Below, in pieces: positions 43,791 to 52,710 of a stretch of DNA of 64,000 bases. The translations under genes were made by a program, and so were the position numbers. The DNA comes from Alphaproteobacteria bacterium. Lineage in GTDB: Bacteria > Pseudomonadota > Alphaproteobacteria > UBA7985 > JAUIBT01. The stretch's first letter is position 1. The number at the start of each line of letters is the position of its first letter. The DNA is taken from positions 61,670 through 125,669 of the forward strand of contig JAUIBT010000008.1 of the NCBI GenBank assembly GCA_030428255.1, given 5' to 3'. A model generated the notes under the pieces. It had not been told where the DNA came from and ran no database searches. It was given only the letters and a program-made list of their open reading frames with translations.

Positions 43791-44669
43791 TTAGGCGGTC
43801 TTGCTTGGTCGGTGCCGCCGGTCGAGCCAGATTTGCAAACCGATAGCGAGAAGGATCAAGAGCAGCGCGAAGATTTTGCGCGGTCCCAAGACATCGCCCA
43901 GCAGCCAGGCCGCCGAACCGAGGCCAGAGAATATCTCAAGCGTTAAGATCAAGCTGACCGTCACCGCGCCCAGGCGGCTGGCGCCCCAGAGTGCCACCGC
44001 GACGACGGGCGCTAGCAAGGCGGCTCCGGCCAGCAGCCCCAAGCCCCAGTCGCTGGCACTGCCTTGCAGCAGGACCGCAAAGCCGCCGCTGGCCAGCGCC
44101 AACGGCAGAATTCCCAGGCTGGAGACGAGCAGGCTCAGCGCGGTTACGGGCGCAACCGGAAAGCTTGGTTGGCGGAATAGCAGCGCTGCGCCCAGCGCCC
44201 AAGCCGCACCGGAAAACAGCGCCAGAGCGTCGCCCAGGCGCAGCCCCTGCAGGCTCAGATCGCCGCCAACAACTAGCAGCATAGCGATGAACCCGCAGGC
44301 GATAGGTGCGAGCAAGAGCGGATAGAAGCGCCGCCCGGTCAGCGTCACTTCAAAAGCCAGGCCCCAAGCGGGCGCCAGATAGAACAGCAAGATGGCGCGG
44401 CTAACTTGGGTCAGTACCAGCGCGTTGCCATAGGCGGTGACTGCCAATCCCACCAGCACAGCGCCCAGAATGGCATCACGGCGCAAGGCAAAGCGACCCC
44501 AGCGCCCGCTGGCGCGCATACACGCAGCGAAAGCCAGCGCGGTGGCTCCCAGGTTCATGGCCAAATTGGCGCTGAGCCCGGACATGCCGCGCTGCTCCAA
44601 GCCCGCCAGCGGCAGCCACCATAGGCCCCAGGCCAATGCAGAAAGTGCAACAATACCAATAGACTGCAC
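43791..44669 (-). CDS. DMT superfamily (EamA) transporter
   Basis: The chosen GTG start at 44669 (AAAGGCG upstream) gives 292 aa and places the first membrane segment at the N-terminus; a longer frame up to 44780 would overlap the upstream gene. About ten hydrophobic segments form two EamA halves. The C-terminal half includes 'GLLAGAALLAPVVAVALWGASRLGAVTVSLILTLE' in outline, typical of these exporters. Members move amino acids, sugars or metabolites out of the cell; the cargo is unknown. Confidence 0.85.
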   Translation of the reverse strand: MQSIGIVALSALAWGLWWLPLAGLEQRGMSGLSANLAMNLGATALAFAACMRASGRWGRFALRRDAILGAVLVGLAVTAYGNALVLTQVSRAILLFYLAPAWGLAFEVTLTGRRFYPLLLAPIACGFIAMLLVVGGDLSLQGLRLGDALALFSGAAWALGAALLFRQPSFPVAPVTALSLLVSSLGILPLALASGGFAVLLQGSASDWGLGLLAGAALLAPVVAVALWGASRLGAVTVSLILTLEIFSGLGSAAWLLGDVLGPRKIFALLLILLAIGLQIWLDRRHRPSKTA

Positions 44670-44733
44670 GCAAAATCGCCTTTTAACTGAAGCGCCACGC
44701 CTGGCGCGGATGAGCGGAGAAGAACCGAAGGGC

Positions 44734-45918
44734 TCAGATAACCCCGTCCGCACGCAAGGCATCCAGGTCGTCATAGCCAAGGCTGCCTAAGATTTCGGCA
44801 CTGTGCTGGCCCAGAAGGGGCGGCGGGTCCTCCACCTGCGGCGCGACTCCATCCCATTTGATCCCAGTGCGCAGGCATTGTATGTCGCGCTCCACCCCCG
44901 GAACGTCGGTGAAGGTCGCTATCATGCCGCGATCCTGCAGGGTTGGCGATGCGAGCACCTGCGGCACAGTTAAAACTTGCCCGGCTGGAACCCCCAGCGC
45001 ATTCAGCTCCCGCTCCCAAAGGGCGGCGGGCTTGCTCGATAGGGCTTGCTCGATCTCCCCCTTCAGGCGAAAGCGGTTGGTTTTGCGGGCCTCGCGGGTG
45101 ATGAAATCGGGGTCGCGGGTCAGCTCTGAACGGCCGATATGGCTGGCCAGCAAGACCCACTGCTCGTCCTTGTTAGCAGCGATGTTGATCAGCCCATCGC
45201 CGGTTTGAAAGGTGCCTGAAGGGGCCGAGGTGCTGTTTTCATTGCCATTTGCGGTCGGGACCGCGCCACCGATCAGGTAGTTGGACACCACCCAGCCCAT
45301 GGTCGCGATGGTGGCCTCAAGCATGGAAACGTCGATGAAGTGGGGCTTGCTGCGGTCTTGCAAGGCTGCGGCAACGGCGAAGGCAGCGGTCAAGCCGCCG
45401 ATGGTGTCGGCCAGCGGGTAGCCCACGCGGTAGGGGGCCGTCTGGGGCCCGCCGGTAATGCTCATAACACCCGACATGCCTTGGATGATTTGGTCATAAG
45501 CAGGGCGCTTGACCCATTCGCCGTCCTGGCCAAAGCCGGAGATCGCGGCATAGATCAGGCGCGGATTGTGCTGGCAAAGCGCCTGGAAATCCAGGCCCAG
45601 CTTGTCCATGACGCCGGGGCGGAAGTTTTCGACAAGTACATCCGCTTCAGCGACGAGTTGACCCAAGATGGCTTTGCCTTTGGGGTGCTTGAGATTCAAG
45701 GTCAAAGACTTCTTGCCCGCGTTCTGAGCGAGGAACGAGATGCCCATGCCTCCTGCATTCAGCTTGGCATCAGATCCCAGATTGCGCGCCAAATCTCCAC
45801 GGCCCGGCGCTTCGACCTTGATCACCTCCGCGCCGAGATGCGCCAACTGATGGCAGCAAAAGGGACCGGCCAAGACGTTGGTGAGATCCAAGACGCGGAT
45901 GCCATTGAGCGGGGTCAT
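44734..45918 (-). CDS. CaiB/BaiF family (class III) CoA-transferase
   Basis: The 394-aa product has the class III layout: 'GIRVLDLTNVLAGPFCCHQLAHLGAEVIKVE' in outline at the start and the catalytic Asp in 'VGYPLADTIGG'. These enzymes move CoA between carboxylic acids. Its start overlaps the tctE stop by 4 bp, so it is cotranscribed with the tctDE regulators. This suggests the acid imported by TctCBA, or a product of it, is activated as a CoA ester; the acid is not identifiable. Confidence 0.9.
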   Translation of the reverse strand: MTPLNGIRVLDLTNVLAGPFCCHQLAHLGAEVIKVEAPGRGDLARNLGSDAKLNAGGMGISFLAQNAGKKSLTLNLKHPKGKAILGQLVAEADVLVENFRPGVMDKLGLDFQALCQHNPRLIYAAISGFGQDGEWVKRPAYDQIIQGMSGVMSITGGPQTAPYRVGYPLADTIGGLTAAFAVAAALQDRSKPHFIDVSMLEATIATMGWVVSNYLIGGAVPTANGNENSTSAPSGTFQTGDGLINIAANKDEQWVLLASHIGRSELTRDPDFITREARKTNRFRLKGEIEQALSSKPAALWERELNALGVPAGQVLTVPQVLASPTLQDRGMIATFTDVPGVERDIQCLRTGIKWDGVAPQVEDPPPLLGQHSAEILGSLGYDDLDALRADGVI

Positions 45919-47366
45919 GCGTTAGGCTCCAGTTGATGCGTTGTGTCCGGTTGGGGTTGCTCAGGATCGTCGAGCAAGGGCAAGGACATGATTGCGGTAA
46001 AGCGGTGGTCTGAATTTTCCAGCGTCAAGCTGCCGTGATGGCGCTCGCAAACCGAGGTCACAATCGACAAGCCAAGGCCAGAGCTAACGGGATTTTCAGA
46101 CACCTTAACAAAGCGTTGGGTCAAGCTGGCTAACGTTGTCGGGTCATAATTGCACGACGGATTGCTGACCGACAGCAGGGCGCTCTTGCCCTCGCGACGC
46201 AGGCAAATTTCGATATCGCCCCTGTCGCCGGCATGACGCACAGCATTTTCCAGCAGGTTGGCGAGCGCGCGCTCTAATAACAGCGCATTTCCCATGATCC
46301 GCAGCGGGACATCGGGCAGATCAAATTGCGGTGTAAAGCCCTGTTCGATCAAGCTGGCGGCGCGTCTACCGCCGATCTGTTGAACCAACTTAGTCAGATC
46401 CAGGTGCGCGAAGCTATCGTTTTCGATGGCGTCGGTTTCAATCGAGGACAGCAACAAGAGCTGCTTGGTCAGCCGCTTGCTGGTCTCCACTTGGGTTTTC
46501 AGGCCACTAAAGGTCTCGGCCAGGTGAGGCTGCTCGGCGGCCAGGCGGTCCAGCTTGGTCTGAATCTCCGCCAGCGGGGTGCGCAACTCGTGGCTGACAT
46601 CAGAGACAAAGCGCTTTTGGCTGTCCAAAGCGCGGTCCAGTCGCTTGAGCAGGGCGTTGACTTGGGCCAGCAGCGGCTCGATCTCGCGCGGTGTTGGGTG
46701 GGTCAGGGGGCGCAAATCGCGATCAGAGCGACGCCCAATGGCGGCTTCAATCCGCGCCAAGGGAGCAAGGCTGCGGTGAATGCCGAACAGCGCAACCACC
46801 ACGGCGGCCGCCACGATGACCGCCAAAAGGCTCATTCCTTGCCACAGGACCGAGCGTGCCAGGGCCTGGCGTTCTCCGTTGGTCTCGGCCACGGCCACGA
46901 CAAAATCCAGGGGGCCTTGTGCAGCCCAGGCTTTGCCGCGAATTGCTAAGCTGCGTAGAGCCAGGCCACGAAACTCCTGATCATAGGCGAGCCAGTTTTG
47001 CTCATCCCAAGCATCTGCGGTGGGGGTCTGCAAAGTGCCATAGCCGGTAATGACCCGCTCAGGTTCCACCTGCTTGACGACATAGAAAATCCGGTCGTTG
47101 GCTGCCGAAGACAGCATTTCAAGCGCCGCATAGGGGACATCGACTTCCAGCCCCTCGCTGCCATAGATTACGCGATCAGCAATCGCTAGCGCCGAGGCGC
47201 GCAGAACCCGGTCATAGGCGGTATCAGCGGCGCGGTCTGCGCTCCAATAGACAAATCCCGACAAGACGAGCGCCAGGGGCAGCAGCGGCAAGATCAGCCA
47301 CAGCAGCAAGCTAACGCGCAGGGACTTGGGTCGAGTCGACGCCGGTTTTTGCGCCCCCGGGGTCAC
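45915..47366 (-). CDS. tctE: Sensor histidine kinase, TctE-like
   Basis: The 483-aa kinase has two membrane segments (about 23-43 and 178-200) flanking a periplasmic sensor domain of about 130 residues. A HAMP-like stretch follows, then the H-box 'FVSDVSHELRTPLAEIQTKL' and an ATPase domain with 'LANLLENAVRHAG' (N-box) and 'GLGLSIV' (G-box). The domain plan fits TctE-type sensors of tricarboxylate uptake. Its start overlaps the response-regulator stop by 4 bp and its stop overlaps the CoA-transferase start. Confidence 0.9.
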   Translation of the reverse strand: MTPGAQKPASTRPKSLRVSLLLWLILPLLPLALVLSGFVYWSADRAADTAYDRVLRASALAIADRVIYGSEGLEVDVPYAALEMLSSAANDRIFYVVKQVEPERVITGYGTLQTPTADAWDEQNWLAYDQEFRGLALRSLAIRGKAWAAQGPLDFVVAVAETNGERQALARSVLWQGMSLLAVIVAAAVVVALFGIHRSLAPLARIEAAIGRRSDRDLRPLTHPTPREIEPLLAQVNALLKRLDRALDSQKRFVSDVSHELRTPLAEIQTKLDRLAAEQPHLAETFSGLKTQVETSKRLTKQLLLLSSIETDAIENDSFAHLDLTKLVQQIGGRRAASLIEQGFTPQFDLPDVPLRIMGNALLLERALANLLENAVRHAGDRGDIEICLRREGKSALLSVSNPSCNYDPTTLASLTQRFVKVSENPVSSGLGLSIVTSVCERHHGSLTLENSDHRFTAIMSLPLLDDPEQPQPDTTHQLEPNA

Positions 47367-48052
47367 GACGCTTCCTCGCCGTCGCCTTGCTCGCGCACCA
47401 TGTAGCCCAGGCCGCGAATGGTGACGATCTCGCAGCCCGAATCCTTGAGCCGTTTGCGCAGGCGCGAAACCAGCAGGTCCAGCGCATTGGGGGTCGCGCC
47501 GTCTTCGTCGGCATAGAGCGCTTGAAACAGCCGCTCGCGGAACACAACGTTGGTTGGCCGCTCGATCAATGCCTCTAGCAAAGCCGTTTCCTTGGTGCTG
47601 AGCTTGGCGAGCTGGTCCTGGATCATGCAGGTGCGCGAGTCGCGGTGGTAGACCAAGTTACCAAGCGTAACCCGGGCATCGGCGGCGGTCGAACGGCGGC
47701 GCAATTGCGCCCGGCATCGTGCGAGTAACTCGCTGAAATCAAAGGGCTTTGTGATGTAGTCATCCGCGCCACGATCCAGACCCTGAATGCGTTCAGAGAT
47801 GGTGTCCCGTGCGGTCATGATGATAACGGGCAGGTCGCGGTGGTGGTTACGGATGCGCTCGAGTATGTCAAAGCCCGAGCCTTGAGCCAACCCTAGGTCC
47901 AAGAGGGCCAGGGCAATCGGGTGCTCCTCCAGCGCATAGCGGCCTTCGTCGGCGGTCGAGCAGGCGACCACGTCAAAACCCTGCTTAATAAACAAGGCCT
48001 TGAGATCATGGACCAAGGACGGCGAGTCTTCTGCGATCAAGATTGTGGTCAT
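47363..48052 (-). CDS. tctD: OmpR-type response regulator, TctD-like
   Basis: The 229-aa product from the ATG at 48052 (a GTG four codons earlier is also possible) has a receiver domain with phospho-acceptor Asp in 'ALALLDLGLAQGSGFDIL' and the conserved Lys in 'DYITKPFDFSELLAR'. A winged-helix OmpR domain follows ('LSTKETALLEALIERPTNVVFRERLFQALY' in outline). Divergent placement next to the tctCBA cluster argues for control of that transporter; an 11-bp direct repeat upstream of tctC is a candidate site. Confidence 0.9.
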   Translation of the reverse strand: MTTILIAEDSPSLVHDLKALFIKQGFDVVACSTADEGRYALEEHPIALALLDLGLAQGSGFDILERIRNHHRDLPVIIMTARDTISERIQGLDRGADDYITKPFDFSELLARCRAQLRRRSTAADARVTLGNLVYHRDSRTCMIQDQLAKLSTKETALLEALIERPTNVVFRERLFQALYADEDGATPNALDLLVSRLRKRLKDSGCEIVTIRGLGYMVREQGDGEEAS

Positions 48053-48196
48053 GGCGGCAAGCACTGGGTCCCCACGAGCCTGGTGCCGCTTTTCCCCATC
48101 GAAGGATTGGGGCTAGGACTGCGACAGGTTCATGACAGGTTGAATGGCTAGATTGCCAGTAATCGCAAACCATAAACCGCGAATTGTCAAGAAGTG

Positions 48197-48216
48197 TTTC
48201 ATATATGTTTATGAAA
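48197..48216. promoter_or_regulatory. Inverted repeat in the tctD / solute-binding-protein divergent region
   Basis: TTTCATA (48197-48203) and TATGAAA (48210-48216) form perfect 7-bp arms with a 6-nt spacer. The site is 11 bp before the GGAGGAG ribosome-binding site of the gene starting at 48243. It may be an operator or a leader hairpin. Confidence 0.55.
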
Positions 48217-48242
48217 TGTTTTAATTTGGAGGAGACGCCGAC

Positions 48243-49358
48243 GTGACCGAGGTCAGCGGCAGCACGATGAGAAAGAGCTTGCTCTCGGCATGGATCGCAG
48301 GGGCTGTTTTGGCAACTGCGGGTGTCGGCGCGGCGCTGGCGCAAAGCAGCAAAGCGCCTGATTTCGTGCTTGGCCCTGCGACGGCGAACGATCAGCTCCA
48401 AGTCTACGGCAGCACGGACGCCTGGCTTGTTGAGCCCGTTTTTCAAGCCTTTGCCGACCAACGCCCAAATTTGGCGATCAGTTATACCGAGTTGTCGACC
48501 CTGGACTTGAACGCCCGCGTCGTGAGCGAGAGCCAGGCCGGTCGCACTGCCGATTTGGTTTGGTCGTCGGCCATGGGGTTGCAAATCAAGCTGGTGAACG
48601 ACGGTTTTACACAGCGCGTACTGTTGGAGCGCCAAGACGCCCTGCCGGACTGGGCCCATTGGCGTCAGGAGGCTTTCGCACTGTCGCTGGAGCCGGTTGT
48701 CACCGTCTACCACAAACCTGACTTTGCCGAGGTCAACAGCCTGCCAACCAATCGCTTCGCGCTGGCTGATACGCTCAAGGCGCGCACCGATCTTTTGGGA
48801 CGGGTGGCGACCTATGACATAGAGCGCTCGGGTCTCGGGTACTTGTTGATCGCCAGCGATGACCGCCGTTCGCCCGCAACCTGGCCGCTGATTGACGCTT
48901 TGGCTGCGGCCCAGGCGCGCTTGCAGTCCTCGTCTTCGGCGATGATTCGAGCCGTGGCCGACGGGCGCTTGGCCTTGGCCTACAACGTGCTGGGCAGCTA
49001 TGCGGCGGTGGTGGCCGACGAGAAAGAGGCGCTGGGCATCTTGTATCCGCAGGACTACACGCTGGTGATCTCTCGCTTGGCGGTCGTGCCGCGCGAAGCC
49101 CAACGCCCTGATCTGTCCGTCGAGTTGCTCAACTTCTTGCTCTCAGGAGCAGGGCAGGCACTCTTGACCCAGCGCAGCCACTTTTTGCCGGTGGTGGGCA
49201 GCAACGGGCAAAGTTCTGAAATTCTCCTGAAATCTCTGGCCAAGCGCACAAATTGGGAGCCGATCCGTGTTGGCCCCGCGCTGCTGAGCTACTTGGATCA
49301 ATCCAAGAAGGAGTCCCTGATCCGCCAGTGGCGGAAAACTCTGCAAGGTCCGCGTTGA
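48243..49358 (+). CDS. ABC-type extracellular solute-binding protein linked to tctDE
   Basis: The 371-aa product begins at GTG 48243, which has a strong GGAGGAG eight bases upstream; an ATG eight codons in is less well placed. A signal peptide (about 12-33, GAALAQ cleavage region) precedes a periplasmic-binding fold of the family-1/iron-binding type ('LQVYGSTDAWLVEPVFQAFADQRP', 'GRTADLVWSSAMGLQIKLVNDG'). No permease or ATPase is adjacent. Solute-binding proteins encoded next to TctDE-like systems are known in other proteobacteria and may serve as ligand sensors for the kinase; that role is inferred. Confidence 0.85.
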   Translation: MTEVSGSTMRKSLLSAWIAGAVLATAGVGAALAQSSKAPDFVLGPATANDQLQVYGSTDAWLVEPVFQAFADQRPNLAISYTELSTLDLNARVVSESQAGRTADLVWSSAMGLQIKLVNDGFTQRVLLERQDALPDWAHWRQEAFALSLEPVVTVYHKPDFAEVNSLPTNRFALADTLKARTDLLGRVATYDIERSGLGYLLIASDDRRSPATWPLIDALAAAQARLQSSSSAMIRAVADGRLALAYNVLGSYAAVVADEKEALGILYPQDYTLVISRLAVVPREAQRPDLSVELLNFLLSGAGQALLTQRSHFLPVVGSNGQSSEILLKSLAKRTNWEPIRVGPALLSYLDQSKKESLIRQWRKTLQGPR

Positions 49359-49367
49359 TGCGCTGGG

Positions 49368-49389
49368 CTTTGTACCGACTTTGTAACCA
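49368..49389 (+). promoter_or_regulatory. 11-bp direct repeat upstream of tctC, candidate TctD site
   Basis: CTTTGTACCGA (49368-49378) is followed immediately by CTTTGTAACCA (49379-49389). Two direct half-sites at an 11-bp period are the classic footprint of OmpR/PhoB-family dimers. The repeat is 28 bp upstream of the tctC start and just past the previous gene's stop. Confidence 0.65.
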
Positions 49390-49416
49390 TGACACCATTA
49401 GTGGAGGAAAATCGTC

Positions 49417-50382
49417 ATGAAAAAGTTTCTCGTAGGCGCGTTTGCGCTGGCTCTGTCTGGCTCGGCTGCCTTGGCAGGCGGTCACCAGCAGGTTGACTCG
49501 ATTCACTTCTTGATCCCCGGCGGCGCTGGCGGTGGCTGGGACGGTACCGCACGCGGCACCGGTGAGGCCCTGACCAAGTCTGGCATGGTGGGCTCTGCCA
49601 CCTATGAAAACATGTCGGGCGGCGGCGGCGGTAAGGCCATCGGCTACCTGATCGAAAACGCGGGCTCCAGCGAAGGCACGTTGATGGTCAATTCGACGCC
49701 CATCGTCATTCGCTCGCTGCAAGGTGTATTCGACTATAACTTCACCGATTTGACCATGATCGCGGGCACCATTGGTGACTACGCGGCGCTGGTGGTTGGC
49801 AAGGACTCGTCCGTACAGAATTTCGCCGACCTGCTGGCCATCTACAACAGCAACCCGGCGGACCTGGCGATTGCAGGCGGCTCGGTTGCGGGCGGTATGG
49901 ACCACCTGGTGGCGGCACTGGCGTTTAAGCGCGCTGGCGCTGATGCGACCCAGGTCAACTACCTGCCGTTTGACGCCGGCGGGGAGGCTCTGGCCGCGCT
50001 GCTGTCTGGCGAAGCGGACGCTTTGTCAACCGGTCTGGGCGAAGCCATCGAGCTGGCCAAGCAAGGCGAAGTGCGCATCATTGGCGTAACCGCGCCTGAG
50101 CGTCTGGCTGACGCTCCCGACGTACCGACCCTGAAAGAGCAGGGCGTGGACGCGCAGTTCGTCAACTGGCGTGGGTTCTTTGCAGCGCCTGGCCTGTCGG
50201 ATGAAAAGCGTGCTGCTTACATCAAGGTTCTGGGCGACGTTCAGGGCACCGACGAGTGGGAAGCGGTTCGCGCGCGCAACGGTTGGGTAAACATCTATAA
50301 CCCCGGCGACGAGTTCACGTCATTCCTGCAGACCCAGGAAGCTGAAATCAAAGCTCTGATGACAGAGTTGGGCTTCCTGTAA
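49417..50382 (+). CDS. tctC: Tripartite tricarboxylate transporter substrate-binding protein TctC
   Basis: The 321-aa periplasmic receptor has a signal peptide (MKKFLVGAFALALSGSAALAG) and the Bug/TctC fold: 'IHFLIPGGAGGGWDGTAR' ligand-loop start, 'ENMSGGGGGKAIGYL', and 'APERLADAPDVPTLKEQGVD'. It delivers a carboxylate to the TctAB membrane complex. GGAGG precedes its ATG. A terminator-like hairpin after it suggests it is expressed above tctB and tctA, as needed for a receptor. Confidence 0.93.
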   Translation: MKKFLVGAFALALSGSAALAGGHQQVDSIHFLIPGGAGGGWDGTARGTGEALTKSGMVGSATYENMSGGGGGKAIGYLIENAGSSEGTLMVNSTPIVIRSLQGVFDYNFTDLTMIAGTIGDYAALVVGKDSSVQNFADLLAIYNSNPADLAIAGGSVAGGMDHLVAALAFKRAGADATQVNYLPFDAGGEALAALLSGEADALSTGLGEAIELAKQGEVRIIGVTAPERLADAPDVPTLKEQGVDAQFVNWRGFFAAPGLSDEKRAAYIKVLGDVQGTDEWEAVRARNGWVNIYNPGDEFTSFLQTQEAEIKALMTELGFL

Positions 50383-50390
50383 GCCAACCA

Positions 50391-50426
50391 GCGAGCCCGG
50401 CAAATGCATGTCGGGCTCGCATTTTT
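50391..50426 (+). terminator. Attenuating terminator between tctC and tctB
   Basis: GCGAGCCCG (50391-50399) pairs with CGGGCTCGC (50412-50420) across a 12-nt loop and is followed by ATTTTT. Because tctB and tctA continue 30 bp later with no visible new promoter, this probably lets only part of the transcripts through. Confidence 0.8.
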
Positions 50427-50455
50427 CCGACCAAATCCAGCTTCAGGAGACCGGC

Positions 50456-50992
50456 ATGGCGTCCCGTTGGTTCACGCTTGAGCGCGCGATTGCGCTTGTG
50501 ATCTTCATCATTGCTCTGGCCTATATCAACGCCAGCTTCCATATCCGCATGCTGCCCTTTGAGCTGCGGCAGCCCTTCAAGCCCAACACCTTCCCGCTGG
50601 CCATTGGCATCATGACCGCTGTGGTTGCCTTCTTGGTCGCGGTCATACCGCCCAGAGCGACCCAAGCTGGCGAAGAAAAAGCCGTTGCTGGCGATGCTGA
50701 AGGCTGGCGCGACTTCGACTGGAAGCGCTTTTTCATCTTCTTTGGGCTGATGATTGCCTATGCGACCTTCCTGCGCCCGGCTGGGTTTTTGCTCTCTACG
50801 GTGAGTTTTCTGGTGCTGGGAAGCCTGGTTCTGAAAGAATATCGCCTTTGGATGTCAGTGCCGATCATCGTCGTGTTGACCTTTGGGCTTTGGTATCTCG
50901 TCACTCAAATTTTGGGCATTTACATGCCCGCTATGCCCAACAGCCATTTGCTGGGCCAAATGTTCGGCTCAGCCGCCACTTCTGGAGCTTAA
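50456..50992 (+). CDS. tctB: Tripartite tricarboxylate transporter small membrane subunit TctB
   Basis: From the ATG at 50456 (AGGAG six bases upstream) the product has 178 aa; the open frame from 50408 lies in the hairpin leader. Four hydrophobic segments (about 12-30, 44-62, 91-110 and 118-155) match the TctB topology. It forms the membrane complex with TctA. The next start is 3 bp after its stop. Confidence 0.9.
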   Translation: MASRWFTLERAIALVIFIIALAYINASFHIRMLPFELRQPFKPNTFPLAIGIMTAVVAFLVAVIPPRATQAGEEKAVAGDAEGWRDFDWKRFFIFFGLMIAYATFLRPAGFLLSTVSFLVLGSLVLKEYRLWMSVPIIVVLTFGLWYLVTQILGIYMPAMPNSHLLGQMFGSAATSGA

Positions 50993-50995
50993 ATC

Positions 50996-52522
50996 ATGCT
51001 TGAAGGTTTGCTAACTGGTTTGGCGGCGGCCCTGTCGTTTAAAGCCATCGCCATGGTGGTTGTGGGCTGTCTCATCGGCACGTTCATCGGCATGTTGCCC
51101 GGCCTGGGGCCCATGTCGATCATCGCCATTATGATACCCTTTGCGGTCAGCCTAGGCGACCCCACCACATCGCTGATCATGCTGGCAGGCGTCTACTACG
51201 GTGCGGTTTTCGGGGGCTCGACCTCCTCGATTTTGATCAATGCGCCGGGCGTGCCCTCGACGGTGGCCACCTCCTTTGATGGTTATCCTTTGGCGCGCCA
51301 AGGCAAGGCCGGAAAGGCCTTGACGATTGCCGCGGTCTCCTCGTTCGCGGGCGGTACCATCGGTGCCATTCTGCTGACCCTGTTCGCCAGCCCGTTGGCT
51401 GAGTTTGCCAAGACGTTTTGGTCGGCCGAGTATTTTGCCTTGATGGTCGCCGGTCTGACCGCCATCGCTGCCTTTGCCGGTCGCGGCCAAGTGCTGAAAG
51501 CGATCTTGATGGTCCTTGTGGGGCTCATGCTCGCCACGGTGGGCCAAGGCGCACTGTTCAACCAGGCGCGCTTTACTATGGGCATTGCCGACCTTGAGAG
51601 TGGCGTCGGCTTTGTGACTTTGATTATGGCCTTGTTCGCTTTGCCCGAGGCCTTGTTCTTGGTGCTCAATCCAAAGAAGGGCAGCCAGGCCGGCGACGGT
51701 CAGGATAAAGAAATCAAGGACTTGCGCATCACCGGCGAAGAAGCGCGCAAGATCGCGCCGGTGATCGGCCGCCAATCGATTTTGGGCTTTCTGATCGGCG
51801 TTATGCCGGGGGCAGGGGCAACCATCGCCTCCTTTATCGGCTATGCGACCGAGCGCAATCTGGCGTCGTCTGAAGAGCGCGCCGAGTTTGGTAGGGGATC
51901 GGTCAAAGGGCTGTCCGCGCCCGAGACCGCCAACAACGCAGCCTCAACCGGCTCGTTTGTCCCCATGCTGACGCTGGGCATTCCTGGGTCAGGCACCACG
52001 GCGATCTTGCTGGGCGCTCTGATCGCGCTGGGCGTGACGCCTGGACCGGCATTGATCGACAAGAACCCCGAGATTTTCTGGGGCGTGATCGTTTCCATGT
52101 ACATAGGCAACGTGGTGCTGTTGATCTTGAACTTGCCGCTGATCCCCTACATCGCAAAGCTGCTGACGGTGCCTCGCGCTTATCTGATCCCCTTTGTGCT
52201 GTTCTTCTCACTCATGGGGGCCTACATCGGCCAGAACAACGCCACAGAGCTCTATCTCATGATCGGTTTGGCGGGTGTGGCGACGCTGCTGCGCTTTGCC
52301 GACTATCCGCTGCCGCCGATCATCATCGGCTTTATTCTGGGGGTCATGCTTGAGGACAACCTGGGCCGTTCGCTGCGCAAGTTCCGCGGCTTGGATTGGA
52401 TGTGGGAGCGCCCGGTGACGCTGGGCCTGCTGATCGTCGCGGTACTGTTCATCCTGGTGCCCTTGTTCAGCGATTGGCGCGCGCGCCAAGGTCGCGCCAA
52501 GCAGACAGCGCAAGGGGATTAG
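50996..52522 (+). CDS. tctA: Tripartite tricarboxylate transporter large permease TctA
   Basis: The 508-aa protein has about a dozen membrane segments and the TctA signatures 'GCLIGTFIGMLPGLGPMSIIA' in outline near the start, 'GGSTSSILINAPGVPSTVA', and 'GSFVPMLTLGIPGSGTTAILLGA' in the second half. It is the ion-coupled permease of the TctCBA system. A strong intrinsic terminator follows at 52597. Confidence 0.95.
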   Translation: MLEGLLTGLAAALSFKAIAMVVVGCLIGTFIGMLPGLGPMSIIAIMIPFAVSLGDPTTSLIMLAGVYYGAVFGGSTSSILINAPGVPSTVATSFDGYPLARQGKAGKALTIAAVSSFAGGTIGAILLTLFASPLAEFAKTFWSAEYFALMVAGLTAIAAFAGRGQVLKAILMVLVGLMLATVGQGALFNQARFTMGIADLESGVGFVTLIMALFALPEALFLVLNPKKGSQAGDGQDKEIKDLRITGEEARKIAPVIGRQSILGFLIGVMPGAGATIASFIGYATERNLASSEERAEFGRGSVKGLSAPETANNAASTGSFVPMLTLGIPGSGTTAILLGALIALGVTPGPALIDKNPEIFWGVIVSMYIGNVVLLILNLPLIPYIAKLLTVPRAYLIPFVLFFSLMGAYIGQNNATELYLMIGLAGVATLLRFADYPLPPIIIGFILGVMLEDNLGRSLRKFRGLDWMWERPVTLGLLIVAVLFILVPLFSDWRARQGRAKQTAQGD

Positions 52523-52596
52523 GGTGGTCGCTGCCTGAGGATTTAGGCAAAGACCAATGCGATGAACTCGGTTTGATCAAAAAACAGAGCGAGGAG

Positions 52597-52619
52597 CGGG
52601 GCCGTCAGGCCCCGTTTTT
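52597..52619 (+). terminator. Intrinsic terminator of tctCBA
   Basis: CGGGGCC (52597-52603) and GGCCCCG (52608-52614) form a 7-bp GC stem with a GTCA loop, followed by five T. It lies 75 bp past the tctA stop. Confidence 0.9.
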
Positions 52620-52710
52620 CGTTGGTAGTAAAAGACGCTCTTGCGCCAAGTAGGCAGGCGCCTCGTTTTGTGGTATCTTTTTGATAATAACATGAAGCTA
52701 GGAGGTCTGT

